18,901 bases of DNA from CAYMUR01 sp964393615 (GTDB lineage: Bacteria; Planctomycetota; Planctomycetia; Pirellulales; Pirellulaceae): contig CAYMUR010000098.1 in NCBI GenBank assembly GCA_964393615.1, forward strand, positions 1 through 18,901, in the 5' to 3' direction. The notes beneath the pieces are model-generated. The model made no database searches, was not told where the DNA came from, and worked only from the letters and a program-made list of their open reading frames with translations. The stretch's first letter is position 1; every line of letters begins with the position of its first letter. A program made the translations under genes and the position numbers. Positions 7,036 to 15,401 of this stretch are shown here, in pieces.

Positions 7036-8129
7036 ATGAAAATTTACCAGGTTGTGTTGACTTTGGCTGTTGTTGTCGGGTTGGAAAATAGCTTGTGGTC
7101 GCAACAGGCTTCTGAAGCAACGGCACCGTGTTTTTTGGGTGAAAATACGGAAATTTTAAGTCAGGGGCTTGCGGTCGATTGCAATTGTGAAACCGCGGAC
7201 GGACTTAGTTTCGGTGACGGTTTCATTAGTGAATCGTTCACAGCACGCCTAGCANNNNNNNNNNGTCTCAACCCAATTGTGAAACGTGTGAAGCAGACAA
7301 CCTGGACGAAGGTTACGCTGTCGAGTGTGCTAGTACGTGTGATGGCAGTTCTGATTCGGATGCTGGGGCTTGTGATAGCGAAGATTGTAGTTGTGAGGGA
7401 CGAACAAATCTCGGTTTACAAAATATTAAAACAGGAATTCAGAGCTTGTTACAAGGATGTTTTTCTGACGTTTTGGTTTGTGAGTCTACCTTGGATTGGT
7501 ACTGCCACTCCCGACCGCCAAAACGTAAGGGTGGTGGACCGTTTCGGAAACACGGTCCCTGTTGGTATACAGCTCCAACCGAATGGACGTTGTTCGGTAT
7601 TATTCCACTTTCCCCCTACCCAACCTGTTTGTCGCACCAGCGAGAAAACAAGGGGCATTGCGATACCGATTGTGGGTGTGCGGTCTACTTGGGCAACGCA
7701 ACGGTTGATTCCCTGGTGGAAAATTTTCCAGGGACACCTCCCACTGAACTTTTGCCTGGGCAAAGAGCGACTCAGGTATCGATCGTCGTGGAAAATGAAC
7801 AAGATACCACCGAAGAAAAAGACAGCAACGAACGGTCTTTGGATGTGTCTTCGCGACGACATTTAAAGAAGTCGATATCATTCCGACGAGCCACCGGGAC
7901 GGTGCCTCGGGCCACGCACGATCTGCTGACACAGGCCGAATTTGGCGTTGTGACCCAAGTGGAAGAGCCCATACGACAGACTGCTGAGTTACAGTCGTTT
8001 GTGAAACCAGTCGAAGAACTGCAATTAGTTCCTGCAAATCGCTTGGTGGTACCACAACGTACATCCAATTCGAGTACTTTGCCATTTCGCAGTCGCTTTG
8101 GCAAAGCTTCGCTGAAGATTTCCGAATGA
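7036..8129 (+). CDS. Secreted cysteine-rich protein of unknown function (interrupted by an assembly gap)
   Basis: The ATG at 7036 has GGAG eight bases upstream. MKIYQVVLTLAVVVGLENSL is a signal peptide, probably cleaved near SQQAS. The first 73 codons run into ten Ns (7255-7264). Past the gap the coding frame is shifted by one: the frame opening at 7266 reads SQPNCETCEADNLDEGYAVE and on to a TGA at 8129. That frame is rich in Cys in acidic Gly/Ser/Asp stretches (CDSEDCSCEG; later HCDTDCGCAVYLG), and the last 150 residues are Cys-free and charged. The two parts share Cys-rich character (VDCNCETADG before the gap), so I read them as one gene with missing bases. It probably works outside the cytoplasm with disulfides or bound metal. 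I do not recognise the family. The Cys-rich acidic segment could belong to a cell-surface or matrix protein. Confidence 0.65.
7255..7264. other. Assembly gap (10 Ns)
   Basis: Ten undetermined bases inside the cysteine-rich gene. The reading frame before and after differs, so the true gap is not ten bases (or there is a nearby error). Confidence 0.95.
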
Positions 8130-8329
8130 TCGCTGTGGTACCTTATTGGGCAGAACCAAGACTTGCTGAGAAGCGTTACGAGGGGAGATTCCCGTTTCAG
8201 GACAGCAAGACAGGACGAAATAAGGGACAAAAAGATTGTCACGGAAAGTAATCAAACACCTTGGTTCCTACCACGGTCGATTTGGAACCTGGAGCCCATG
8301 ATCTGTCCCAGTCTAAACAGGTAGAGGCC

Positions 8330-8343
8330 AGACCGGCCGGTCT
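8330..8343. repeat. 14-bp perfect palindrome
   Basis: AGACCGGCCGGTCT is self-complementary and centred on CCGGCCGG, in the interval between convergent genes. By chance about one such 14-mer palindrome is expected in a window of this size, so its significance is modest. It may contribute to transcription stopping. Confidence 0.4.
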
Positions 8344-8411
8344 TCACGATGCCATGACTTGTTTCGCAAAGGCGCACGCTTCGATTGCATTGAATAACAA
8401 CGCTAGCCTGC

Positions 8412-8423
8412 CAGGCCGGCCTG
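8412..8423. repeat. 12-bp perfect palindrome
   Basis: CAGGCCGGCCTG lies 69 bases after the palindrome at 8330-8343 and shares its GGCCGG core. Several 12-bp palindromes are expected by chance in this window; only the pairing and position make it worth listing. Confidence 0.35.
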
Positions 8424-8518
8424 TTTTGCCAGCTCACAGACAGTGGGCCCGCTGGGTTTGACTCAATGCAAGTGTCACTTTGAATGGGCCAAATTTAGGG
8501 CAATCGAGATGGATTTCA

Positions 8519-8956
8519 TTAGTGATCTGGTGACAACAGGCTATGAGTGATCGCTTCAAAAACCCGTTCTAGCTCATCGAAGTCACGAATTTCGGCTTGA
8601 TAAAGGACTAGGCAGGCACATTGTTCGAGTTGGAAAGTGCGCAATTTGGCTGAAACGAGGAAGTCAAGGTAGAAGAAGTCGACGTCATAACCATGAGAAG
8701 TATGGCCGCCAATCTCGTGCTCGGCCATTTGGTATTCGAATAAAATGTCAGAATAGTCCTGTTTCAAAACGGTTAACATCTTTTCACCAAGCTTGTCCAA
8801 GTCATGAAAACCGTCGTATACGGTCAGTGACCAGAAGGAACCCGTAGGGCTATGTACCGAAACTTCCCAGGGTTGACTTGAGTCTTCCCTATTGTCGAGC
8901 GTCCAATTTTCGGGGTACAGGAATTGGAGACCGGATTGTTCATAAGTTGCTGTCAT
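8519..8956 (-). CDS. Hypothetical soluble protein, 145 residues
   Basis: With the ATG at 8956 the protein begins MTATYEQSGLQFLYPENWTL and continues with WEVSVHSPTGSFWSLTVYDG, then GGHTSHGYDVDFFYLDFLVS and LVLYQAEIRDFDELERVFEA. The pattern of alternating strands ending in a helix (FEAITHSLL) recalls small PsbP/DUF1795-like domains that begin with a 'YPxxW' strand, but this is only a resemblance. There is no signal peptide or membrane segment, so it is probably cytoplasmic. The longer frame to 9100 adds 48 residues that do not resemble the domain and would overlap the promoter region of the divergent TPR gene. No Shine-Dalgarno sequence is seen. I recall similar short proteins in other planctomycetes, from memory only. 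Confidence 0.7.
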   Translation of the reverse strand: MTATYEQSGLQFLYPENWTLDNREDSSQPWEVSVHSPTGSFWSLTVYDGFHDLDKLGEKMLTVLKQDYSDILFEYQMAEHEIGGHTSHGYDVDFFYLDFLVSAKLRTFQLEQCACLVLYQAEIRDFDELERVFEAITHSLLSPDH

Positions 8957-9058
8957 GATGGTGTTGATGATACCACAGAAACGTGCTTGCGACGAGAACA
9001 CCCAGTTTGCTATGTTTTGCATCTTTGTACCTACACTTACCACGGTAAAGTAACAAGG

Positions 9059-10008
9059 ATGGTTGCGAGCGTTGTACATATCGACCTTGTCGTTCGCCAA
9101 GCGACAATCCTGATGACCGTTTTAGGCTGCCTGATTTTTTCTGGGTGCCGTAGNNNNNNNNNNTTTTATCAGTGATCGATTCAGCCTCTTCAAAAATTGT
9201 TTCTTGTCGTGATCAGTGGCAACATGGTTTGGAGGCATTGCAACGACAGCAGTGGGAAGAAGCTGAGTTACTTTTTGCTGGTGCCGTCAGAACATGTCCC
9301 CAGGATGAGCGGGCGCGTCAGTATTACGCCGATACGCTATGGCACCGTGGAGCATGGGATGAAGCAATGCAACAGATGCAGGAAGCGGTCACTTTGTCGG
9401 ACGGTGATTCGGAGCTTTTGGTGCGTCTTGGCGAAATGTATTTTTCCCTGGGATATCAAAACGAAGCGCACGTTTGTGTGGACGAAGCGTTAGGCCAACA
9501 AGCGAATCTGGCCGATGCTTGGGCCCTGCGAGGAGAAATTCATTGGCAACGTGGTGAGCGGTCGGCTGCCATGGCGGACTATCACCGTGCCTTAAGTTTG
9601 CAACCGGCTATGCCACGAGTTCAGCTTGCACTGACACGTATCCATTACGAAGCGAATGCCCCTCAAGAAGCACTTACTACACTACATGTTCTCAAAGACA
9701 GCATACCGCCTGCTGAAATATCAGGTGAAATACTCTATCTGGAAGGATTGATTTATAAATCACTTTATCGTTACGAAGAATCGGCACGCAGTTTTCGTGA
9801 GCTGGCAGGAAAAGGAAAGGGTGGAAGGAAGATTTTTTACGAGCTCGCAAATTCAGAACTACTTAGCGGCCATCCGAATGCTGCGCGGCGTGCGGCCGAA
9901 ACTTCTTTGGCGTGGGATTCCGGTTATGTACCCACGCTACGATTATTGACACAAATTGACATCACTTTGGAACGAATGGCGGCCAACACGCGAAGACTAC
10001 CTGAATAA
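9059..10008 (+). CDS. TPR-repeat lipoprotein (interrupted by an assembly gap)
   Basis: Before the gap, a frame starting at ATG 9059 (or ATG 9113) reads ATILMTVLGCLIFSGC, a lipoprotein signal peptide with lipobox FSGC. After ten Ns a frame shifted by one runs through about 280 residues of tetratricopeptide repeats. Examples are WQHGLEALQRQQWEEAELLF, ARQYYADTLWHRGAWDEAMQ, LLVRLGEMYFSLGYQNEAHV, AWALRGEIHWQRGERSAAMA, and later ILYLEGLIYKSLYRYEESAR and IFYELANSELLSGHPNAARR, about six to seven units. I join the two parts as one envelope-anchored TPR protein, probably a scaffold for protein-protein contacts. GTG at 9172 would be the start if the parts were separate genes, but it lacks a ribosome binding site. 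It is divergent from the gene at 8519-8956. Confidence 0.75.
9154..9163. other. Assembly gap (10 Ns)
   Basis: Ten undetermined bases between the lipoprotein signal sequence and the TPR region. The frame changes by one across it, so real length is unknown. Confidence 0.95.
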
Positions 10009-10285
10009 CATGCTTGTCGATTTGTAAGCCGCGTGTTTAGCAGGTAGGTTAGATAATTCCAATTAAATGGAAAATTCGGTTTGAGATTCAGATCTTTTAC
10101 ATCCCTTTTTCCTGTTGGTAGGCGGACGGTAGAAAAACCAGATTGATTGAGGTCGAATGTTTGCATTGCCTTGGAAATGACGTAACCTTGAAAAGGGAAA
10201 ATGGAGGGTTCCGTCTGGCACCGTATAACTGTCGCTAATACCCTGTGGTTGGGGTTCTTTTGCGATCCATTTCAGGAGATTGGTC

Positions 10286-10519
10286 ATGGCAAGCATTGTT
10301 GATCCACCAGTTGGTACGTTTATTGATCGTCGCGGGACAACGGCAGAAAATGCGTATGTTCAGGAACGCCGGCAGTTTGCCAACAATCATGTTGGGCTGT
10401 CTCCCGATGCGCAGGAGCTGGCTCGAGCCATCGACCAATACAAAATGGTACACCGTCGACGTTTCATTACTTTCGAGGAGATGTTGTCCGTCATTCAAAC
10501 GTTGGGCTATCACAAATAG
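10286..10519 (+). CDS. Small conserved-looking protein, 77 residues
   Basis: The start is well supported: CAGGAG (10273-10278) sits seven bases before ATG 10286. The product begins MASIVDPPVGTFIDRRG, continues with AENAYVQERRQFANNH and LSPDAQELARAIDQYKMVHR, and ends RRRFITFEEMLSVIQTLGYHK. It is hydrophilic with two predicted amphipathic helices and a basic RRR patch between them, and has no signal peptide. The C-terminal helix-turn pattern could support protein or nucleic-acid binding. I have a memory of similar short proteins in planctomycetes but no function is known to me. It stands alone, convergent with the CNNM/CBS operon, with about 280 bases of leader region upstream. Confidence 0.75.
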   Translation: MASIVDPPVGTFIDRRGTTAENAYVQERRQFANNHVGLSPDAQELARAIDQYKMVHRRRFITFEEMLSVIQTLGYHK

Positions 10520-10639
10520 CCAAAAAATATTTTATTTTCAGCGGTGTTCATCAGGAAGCTGATCCTGTTTCTGTGTGGGGTTTCAGTGGATGATGGCGAC
10601 GGTATGCTGCCATGAAAAACTGGAACGGTGCTGATCGGT

Positions 10640-11608
10640 TCACTTTGCACCACGAAATAGTGAATCGATTAATCGACGGGCACTTAAGAGTCCGACTGTC
10701 TGATTGTCGGGATCCACAACATGTGCCACGGATTCACCAGGATCTTGCATTTGCATCAAGGCACCTACGAGTGTCTCAGAACTGTTGATTGGTAATAGGG
10801 GGCGGATTTGGTCTGTCCAATTACCTTGGTTGAGATGTAGGTCTACGACACGGACATAACCGAGCAGGCGACGGGGCTTTTGATCAGATTCGACAGGTAA
10901 GATGCCGGAACGCTGACGGTGTGCGAGTCGTAAAACTTCTTGGATGCTCATGCCATAGCGAACAGGTATGATGCGCGCTGCTGGGATGAGGAACTGAGTC
11001 ACAGGTGCTTTCGCGACGCTGAACAATGAGTTGGCTAAATCACGTTGGGCTGGTCGTAAAATGCCAGCTTGATGTCCTTCTTCAAAAACTCGTATTAGCT
11101 CCTTGCGAGCCAGCATTAAGTGGACACGTTCGGGTGATTCTCCCAGGATGTAACGTAGCAATTGCCCAAACATCCAAAGCACTAATGCCAAGGGCAGGAA
11201 AAGTAGAGAAAACGCAAAAAATGGAATGGCTCCCAGACGAAGTAAGCGGTTCGGAGTATTGTAAAACAGATGCTTTGGTAGTAATTCGCCATACACGAAA
11301 ATGAAGGGTGCCAGAATGATCGATATCCCAAGCTGGATTGCTATGAGATCGCTCGAAACGAGGTGATCTGTTGCCAAGACAATACTGAAAGAGACTAAGT
11401 AGTTTGCCAGGTTATTGCCAATCAGTGTCGTTGCGACAAACAGGGTTGGGTTATTTGTCAGGATAAGAAGGAAGCGAGAGATGTAATCGCCGTCTAGTCC
11501 ATCCAAAAGTAAACGAACGCGGTTGGCTCGGTAAAATCCGGTTTCCGTGCCGCTAAAATAAGCACTTAACAGTATGCCGATCACAAATAACAATCCGACT
11601 TGGAACAT
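10640..11608 (-). CDS. CNNM/DUF21 and CBS-domain membrane protein (short paralogue)
   Basis: This 322-residue protein has an N-terminal DUF21/CNNM membrane domain (about 1-165) with LSAYFSGTETGFYRANRVRL at its start, the ATTLIGNNLANYLVSFSI helix and the YGELLPKHLF motif. A CBS pair follows (about 180-318): FLIPAARIIPVRYGMSIQEV, RSGILPVES, LLGYVRVVDL and VGLLSARRLID. The C-terminal CorC/HlyC domain found in many relatives is missing. CNNM proteins are linked to Mg2+ and other divalent cation export across the inner membrane. The ATG lies six bases after the stop of the upstream gene (11615-12892), so the two are co-transcribed and probably translationally coupled. Confidence 0.87.
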   Translation of the reverse strand: MFQVGLLFVIGILLSAYFSGTETGFYRANRVRLLLDGLDGDYISRFLLILTNNPTLFVATTLIGNNLANYLVSFSIVLATDHLVSSDLIAIQLGISIILAPFIFVYGELLPKHLFYNTPNRLLRLGAIPFFAFSLLFLPLALVLWMFGQLLRYILGESPERVHLMLARKELIRVFEEGHQAGILRPAQRDLANSLFSVAKAPVTQFLIPAARIIPVRYGMSIQEVLRLAHRQRSGILPVESDQKPRRLLGYVRVVDLHLNQGNWTDQIRPLLPINSSETLVGALMQMQDPGESVAHVVDPDNQTVGLLSARRLIDSLFRGAK

Positions 11609-11614
11609 ACTTCG

Positions 11615-12892
11615 CTAGACTTTCTTTTGATGTTTTAGTTCCAATGTCATCACTCCAGGCTCAGGAGAGTCGAGCACACGAAAGTGAAAAGGTCCCCATG
11701 TGAACTTGTCGCCTGTTTCGGGGAGCCGTTCCAGGACTTCTTGTGTCACACCAGACAAAGTAACACTGTTGCTTTCGGGAAGCTCCGTGTTAAAGTGCCT
11801 TGCCAGACGCCGAAGACTGGTCATTCCCGTGACATTCCAGGTTCCTGTTTCAATTTCGTGGATCGCTTGGCGATTTAATAATCGTGCGCTGCGCGTCGGA
11901 TCGAGGCGAAAGATTGTGTCGAGAATGTCGTCGAATGTGAGGATGCCAATCGCATCCCCGAATTCGTTGACGACTGCGGCGACATGTCGATCACGAGTTA
12001 CCATCTGCTCCAACGTGTCAGCGACAGTGTGGAACCAAGGAACATAAATGACCGATTCAGCAAGCCTTTCCAAATGAAATTCAGGTACTTCACTCAATCC
12101 ACTGAGATTGATCGCTTTGGCCACGGCATCACTGTCGAAATCGGTGATGAGAAGATATCCACTGGGCGGTAGTTTTCCTTCCAGGTCTTTGAGATGGACA
12201 GGGGGCGTAAAGGACCGAAATTGCAGTCGGGGACGCATTGTTTCGTCGACGCGCATATCAGAAAGGGCGACGATGTTTTGTAAGACAGTTTGTTCCTGTC
12301 CCAGTAACTGCGCATCGGTAGTGGAAAGATTGATTGCCCGTTCCAGATCAACGACTTCCAGGTACTGTTCAGGCTGAAAACGTGGCCACAGCAAACGCCG
12401 TGATAGTAGATTAGTCATCTGCAAAATCGGCATTAGTGGATCCACAATGCGTACAGCCACACTAAGGGGGAATCCCACTAAGCGAGTTAGTGAGCGTGCA
12501 CTGACTACGCCAAGACTTTTGGGTACCATTTCGCTAAGAACAATAAGCGACATCAAGGAGATAAAAGTGAAGAGCACTGCCCCTGTTTCGCTGACCTGCT
12601 GTTTGCGTTCCAGGTGTAATGCGGCAATCGACACCGTCACGAAGTAAATCACGTTGATAGCGAGATTCCAGAACAGGATTGCCGTTAGCAAGCGTTCCGG
12701 GTCTTTCAGTAGAAATTCTGCTGCGCGCTGTGACTGGTTTCCCTCGCGTAACGTGCGGCGATCTCTTGGCCGTAATGAAAATAATGCTGCTTCACTTGCC
12801 GAAAAGAACGCAGAACAACCGATTAAGGTGGTCATTGCCAACAGGATAGGCCACTTGTCGAGAACGATATCCACTACCATATTGCCTGTCAT
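11615..12892 (-). CDS. CNNM/DUF21, CBS and CorC/HlyC-domain membrane protein (full-length paralogue)
   Basis: The 425-residue protein has the complete family architecture. The DUF21/CNNM membrane domain (about 8-180) has CSAFFSASEAALFSLRPRDR and the VLSEMVPKSLGVV motif. A CBS pair follows (about 210-330, with MRVDETMRPR and VVNEFGDAIGILTFDDILDT). A C-terminal CorC/HlyC domain (about 345-420) has WNVTGMTSLRRLARHF and LERLPETGDKFTWGPFHFRV. It is probably an inner-membrane divalent-cation exporter or its regulator, with CBS domains sensing adenine nucleotides. It is the first gene of a two-gene operon with its shorter paralogue at 10640-11608, suggesting a heterodimer. The start is ATG 12892, with ATG 12880 as alternative; no strong ribosome binding site is visible. 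Confidence 0.9.
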   Translation of the reverse strand: MTGNMVVDIVLDKWPILLAMTTLIGCSAFFSASEAALFSLRPRDRRTLREGNQSQRAAEFLLKDPERLLTAILFWNLAINVIYFVTVSIAALHLERKQQVSETGAVLFTFISLMSLIVLSEMVPKSLGVVSARSLTRLVGFPLSVAVRIVDPLMPILQMTNLLSRRLLWPRFQPEQYLEVVDLERAINLSTTDAQLLGQEQTVLQNIVALSDMRVDETMRPRLQFRSFTPPVHLKDLEGKLPPSGYLLITDFDSDAVAKAINLSGLSEVPEFHLERLAESVIYVPWFHTVADTLEQMVTRDRHVAAVVNEFGDAIGILTFDDILDTIFRLDPTRSARLLNRQAIHEIETGTWNVTGMTSLRRLARHFNTELPESNSVTLSGVTQEVLERLPETGDKFTWGPFHFRVLDSPEPGVMTLELKHQKKV

Positions 12893-13209
12893 GCACGTTG
12901 TGTTATTCGTCCTGAGTGCTCAAATAGACTGGGATACAAAATAACATAGAGTTGCGGGATTCCTCAGCTCGTTTCCGTTCAACGTTCCAATAACGAATGT
13001 CGTTGCGTCGCTGTATTGCCCAAGAAGGGCGATACTGAATGCCGACTGCTTGGTGAATAAAGTGTCATCGTTACCTCGCAAAAATACAGAGAAAGTCGTT
13101 CGGAAATAATAAATCATACCTGGGGGATACCATTTGGCTGGGATGGGCGATTAGTGGGATGTCAGCAACAGAACGGTACCTTAAAAAACTATTTCGAAAT
13201 CAGAGCCTA
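12893..13209. other. Intergenic region upstream of the CNNM/CBS operon
   Basis: About 317 bases between the end of the ABC permease and the start of the CNNM operon, both on the minus strand. It must hold the operon promoter, but I see no good consensus pair. A 65-residue minus frame (12920-13117) lacks a ribosome binding site and motifs. No terminator hairpin with a T-run follows the permease stop. Confidence 0.5.
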
Positions 13210-15058
13210 TCATTGTTCTTCTGGAGTTGTCGTTCGTCCCATGGCAAAGTCAAACTCGTATAAAGCCGGTACAAGTAACGCGGCTGTCGTAAATCCATAG
13301 GTGGAAATGATTACGAGGAATACGGCCAAAGGATGCTGCAAAAGAAAACTAACGATTGCGTAAAACGTCATAAAAGGGACAAGGACGGCTGCCAGAAAGA
13401 TTGCGGAAGACGGGTTCCGAACACCGAGTGCCACGTAAAGACCAAGGGTTCCACCTAGAATGAACGCCAAGAACGGGGCTAACTGTGTTTGAAAAGACCG
13501 GCTGAATGAAATCATCATTAAGATACAGGTGGCGATTCCCAAGAAAAGAAAGAAAACGGTTCCCAAGCTAAGGCCAATGGCTGTCCGGGAATTCACGTAA
13601 GTCATACCGTAGTGTATGCCTAATGAAGCGGCAAAGATGTTCATGATACAGAGTCCGCCGAGAACATAGACGAGATTTTCCAGGCCAATTCCACCTTCCC
13701 ACCAGTGTACCACCATGAGGATGATTGGGGCCAATATCATTTCCTTGCAGACCCAAAAAACTCCTCCTAGCTTGCCAAACACGAATTCCCTCGAAGAGAG
13801 ATCTGTTACCAGCAGAAGATCAAGTGCGCGGCCATCACGTTCTCCGGTGATCGAAGTGACAGAGAGTGTGTTCACAATGACCAGGCTGACGAGAAAGAAT
13901 GACGCCAGGACGTTGGTAGCTACCGGGATCACTTGCGTAGAGGTAGATGGGGCAGCATCCGATTGAGCTGTGTGGATTGCATATAATCCAACCCATGCCA
14001 TCAAAAAAAGTACCAAATAAGCAAAGCGAATGAGGATTATTTTACGTCCATATGCCCAGGTGCAAATTTCTCGCCATATGATCGGATTGTCCCAAACTTG
14101 CCGACCATTTGTGTCGGTCCGAGCAGATCGTCGCAGCATCGCGTCGACGTNNNNNNNNNNCATCCTGATTGGGCGCTGTTCGTATTGTGGAATCAGTAGC
14201 AGTTTCCGCGTTGAGGGCATGCCCTGGTATTTGTACTTGCCGAGTTCTCCGTGCACGTGATTGATTCCAGGCTCGAATTCGGCAGATGGCGATACCATTT
14301 AACATGATCGTCATACCCAGTGCCGCAAGCACATAGAGGTTGGCTGCTGTTCCAATTCCTGTAAATAAAAGTTCGTGATGGGGTAACGATCTGGCTCCAG
14401 CGAGAACAGCCCGCAAAGGGCTGCCAACCGTAGCCAGTATTTCAGAGGGGATGCCGGCGATTTGCGTCCCCAGCATTCCACGGCCTAATGCCTCAAAAAT
14501 CCCCAGCCAAACCACGATTGTCATTGCCGTTAAAGCCAATGTTTGAAATGTTTTTTCGCGCCACAAGGCAATCGTTGATCCCAGGCTGCCAGCGACCAGA
14601 GCCGTGGCAAACGTCACTGCATATACACTAAAGATTTGTTGGAGAGATACTCCGCCGAAAAGCATGATAGCCATGAATAGCGGCAAAGCTGCGAATAACA
14701 TGACACCAATGTTGAGCAAGCTTGCCATTAGCTTGCCAAGGACCAAATCAATGTTGCCCATCCGCGTGAGCAGTAACAGAATCAGTGTCTTTTTGTCTTT
14801 TTCCTGGGCCACAGCACTCGCTGCACTGATCGCGGAAAAAAATAATACGAGAATTAGCTGCAGGGGTGACAGAATTTGGAACAAAATGGAACCGAAACGA
14901 GCCATGTCACCGACGTTACGGACTACCTGGGTGCCTGCCAATACAAGCCATGCTGTGCACATTAACAGAAATAGGGTGGCTACGTAGACAGATCGCGAAA
15001 TGAAGAAACGGGTACGCCGTGGCGTGGTGACGACTTCACGATAAAAAACGGGACCCAT
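13210..15058 (-). CDS. Two-module ABC-2 type permease (interrupted by an assembly gap)
   Basis: Two similar halves are seen. The first starts at ATG 15058 with MGPVFYREVVTTPRRTRFFI and has the ABC-2 coupling segment VAQEKDKKTLILLLLTR, continued by MGNIDLVLGKLMASLLNIGV (residues about 83-118), plus six membrane segments to about residue 255. After a hydrophilic linker the gap (14151-14160) intervenes. The second half resumes in another frame with VWDNPIIWREICTWAYGRKI and carries the matching segment TGERDGRALDLLLVTD, then SREFVFGKLGGVFW, and six more segments, ending at 13210. Each half is typical of an ABC-2/NatB exporter permease, and the linked form, about 610 residues, is one I associate with planctomycetes. 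The frame change is best blamed on the gap. No ATPase is present in the window. Confidence 0.78.
14151..14160. other. Assembly gap (10 Ns)
   Basis: Ten undetermined bases in the linker between the two permease modules. The frame changes by one across the gap, so the real sequence length is unknown. Confidence 0.95.
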
Positions 15059-15401
15059 AGCGACACTTTCTGTTCAAATAATCCAACCATGTGTATTCTT
15101 GAATATAACAATATAATGTACTTTCTGTCGGATTTGGGCAACAGTGACCGAGGCAGGCGAGACCGAGGCAGGCGAGTGAGTGTATCAGTGAAATGGCGGT
15201 AACAAGTAAAAACCAGCTTTCGCAAGCCAAGTCGAAGGAGACAGTCTGTCCTGCAATTCAGCTTAGGAAGCCAGATCAGTATCGGACAGGATACCATTTC
15301 CACATACTCGTTATCTAGACATCCTGTTTCAAACAACACTGGACCCTGCTATGGAACCTAGTTGTTAGGCAGTGGCGGTCCACACCTTGGCAGTTAGTAG
15401 C
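15059..15401. other. Divergent intergenic region between permease and first GTPase gene
   Basis: About 340 bases that must contain promoters for the leftward permease and the rightward GTPase pair. It is A/T-rich near 15100-15120, including a TATAAT at 15112-15117 on the plus strand that has no matching -35 element at the usual distance. An exact 15-bp tandem repeat lies at 15146-15175. No gene is evident. Confidence 0.5.
15146..15175. repeat. Exact 15-bp tandem duplication
   Basis: GACCGAGGCAGGCGA occurs twice without a spacer (15146-15160 and 15161-15175), in the divergent promoter region. It could be a slippage duplication or a two-site binding element. Confidence 0.75.

Larger units (their letters stand above)
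8130..8518. other. Intergenic region between convergent genes
   Basis: About 390 bases lie between the ends of two convergent genes. It contains two short G+C palindromes (8330-8343 and 8412-8423). One open frame at 8261-8461 has no ribosome binding site or recognisable motif and is not counted as a gene. No T-run follows either palindrome, so a classical intrinsic terminator is not apparent. Confidence 0.5.

Noticed and set aside
8261..8461. Plus-strand frame of 66 codons between convergent genes
   Set aside because: No ribosome binding site, no motif, and it contains both palindromes; composition looks like non-coding DNA.
10063..10296. Minus-strand open frame of 77 codons filling the space before the small protein gene
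   Set aside because: Its start codon would overlap the ATG of the plus-strand gene at 10286 and its 5' end would cover that gene's ribosome binding site. No motif or ribosome binding site supports it.
14042..14298. Apparent overlap of two separate permease genes around the gap
   Set aside because: The overlap arises because each frame was read through the Ns into nonsense; the two coherent parts fit end to end as one protein.
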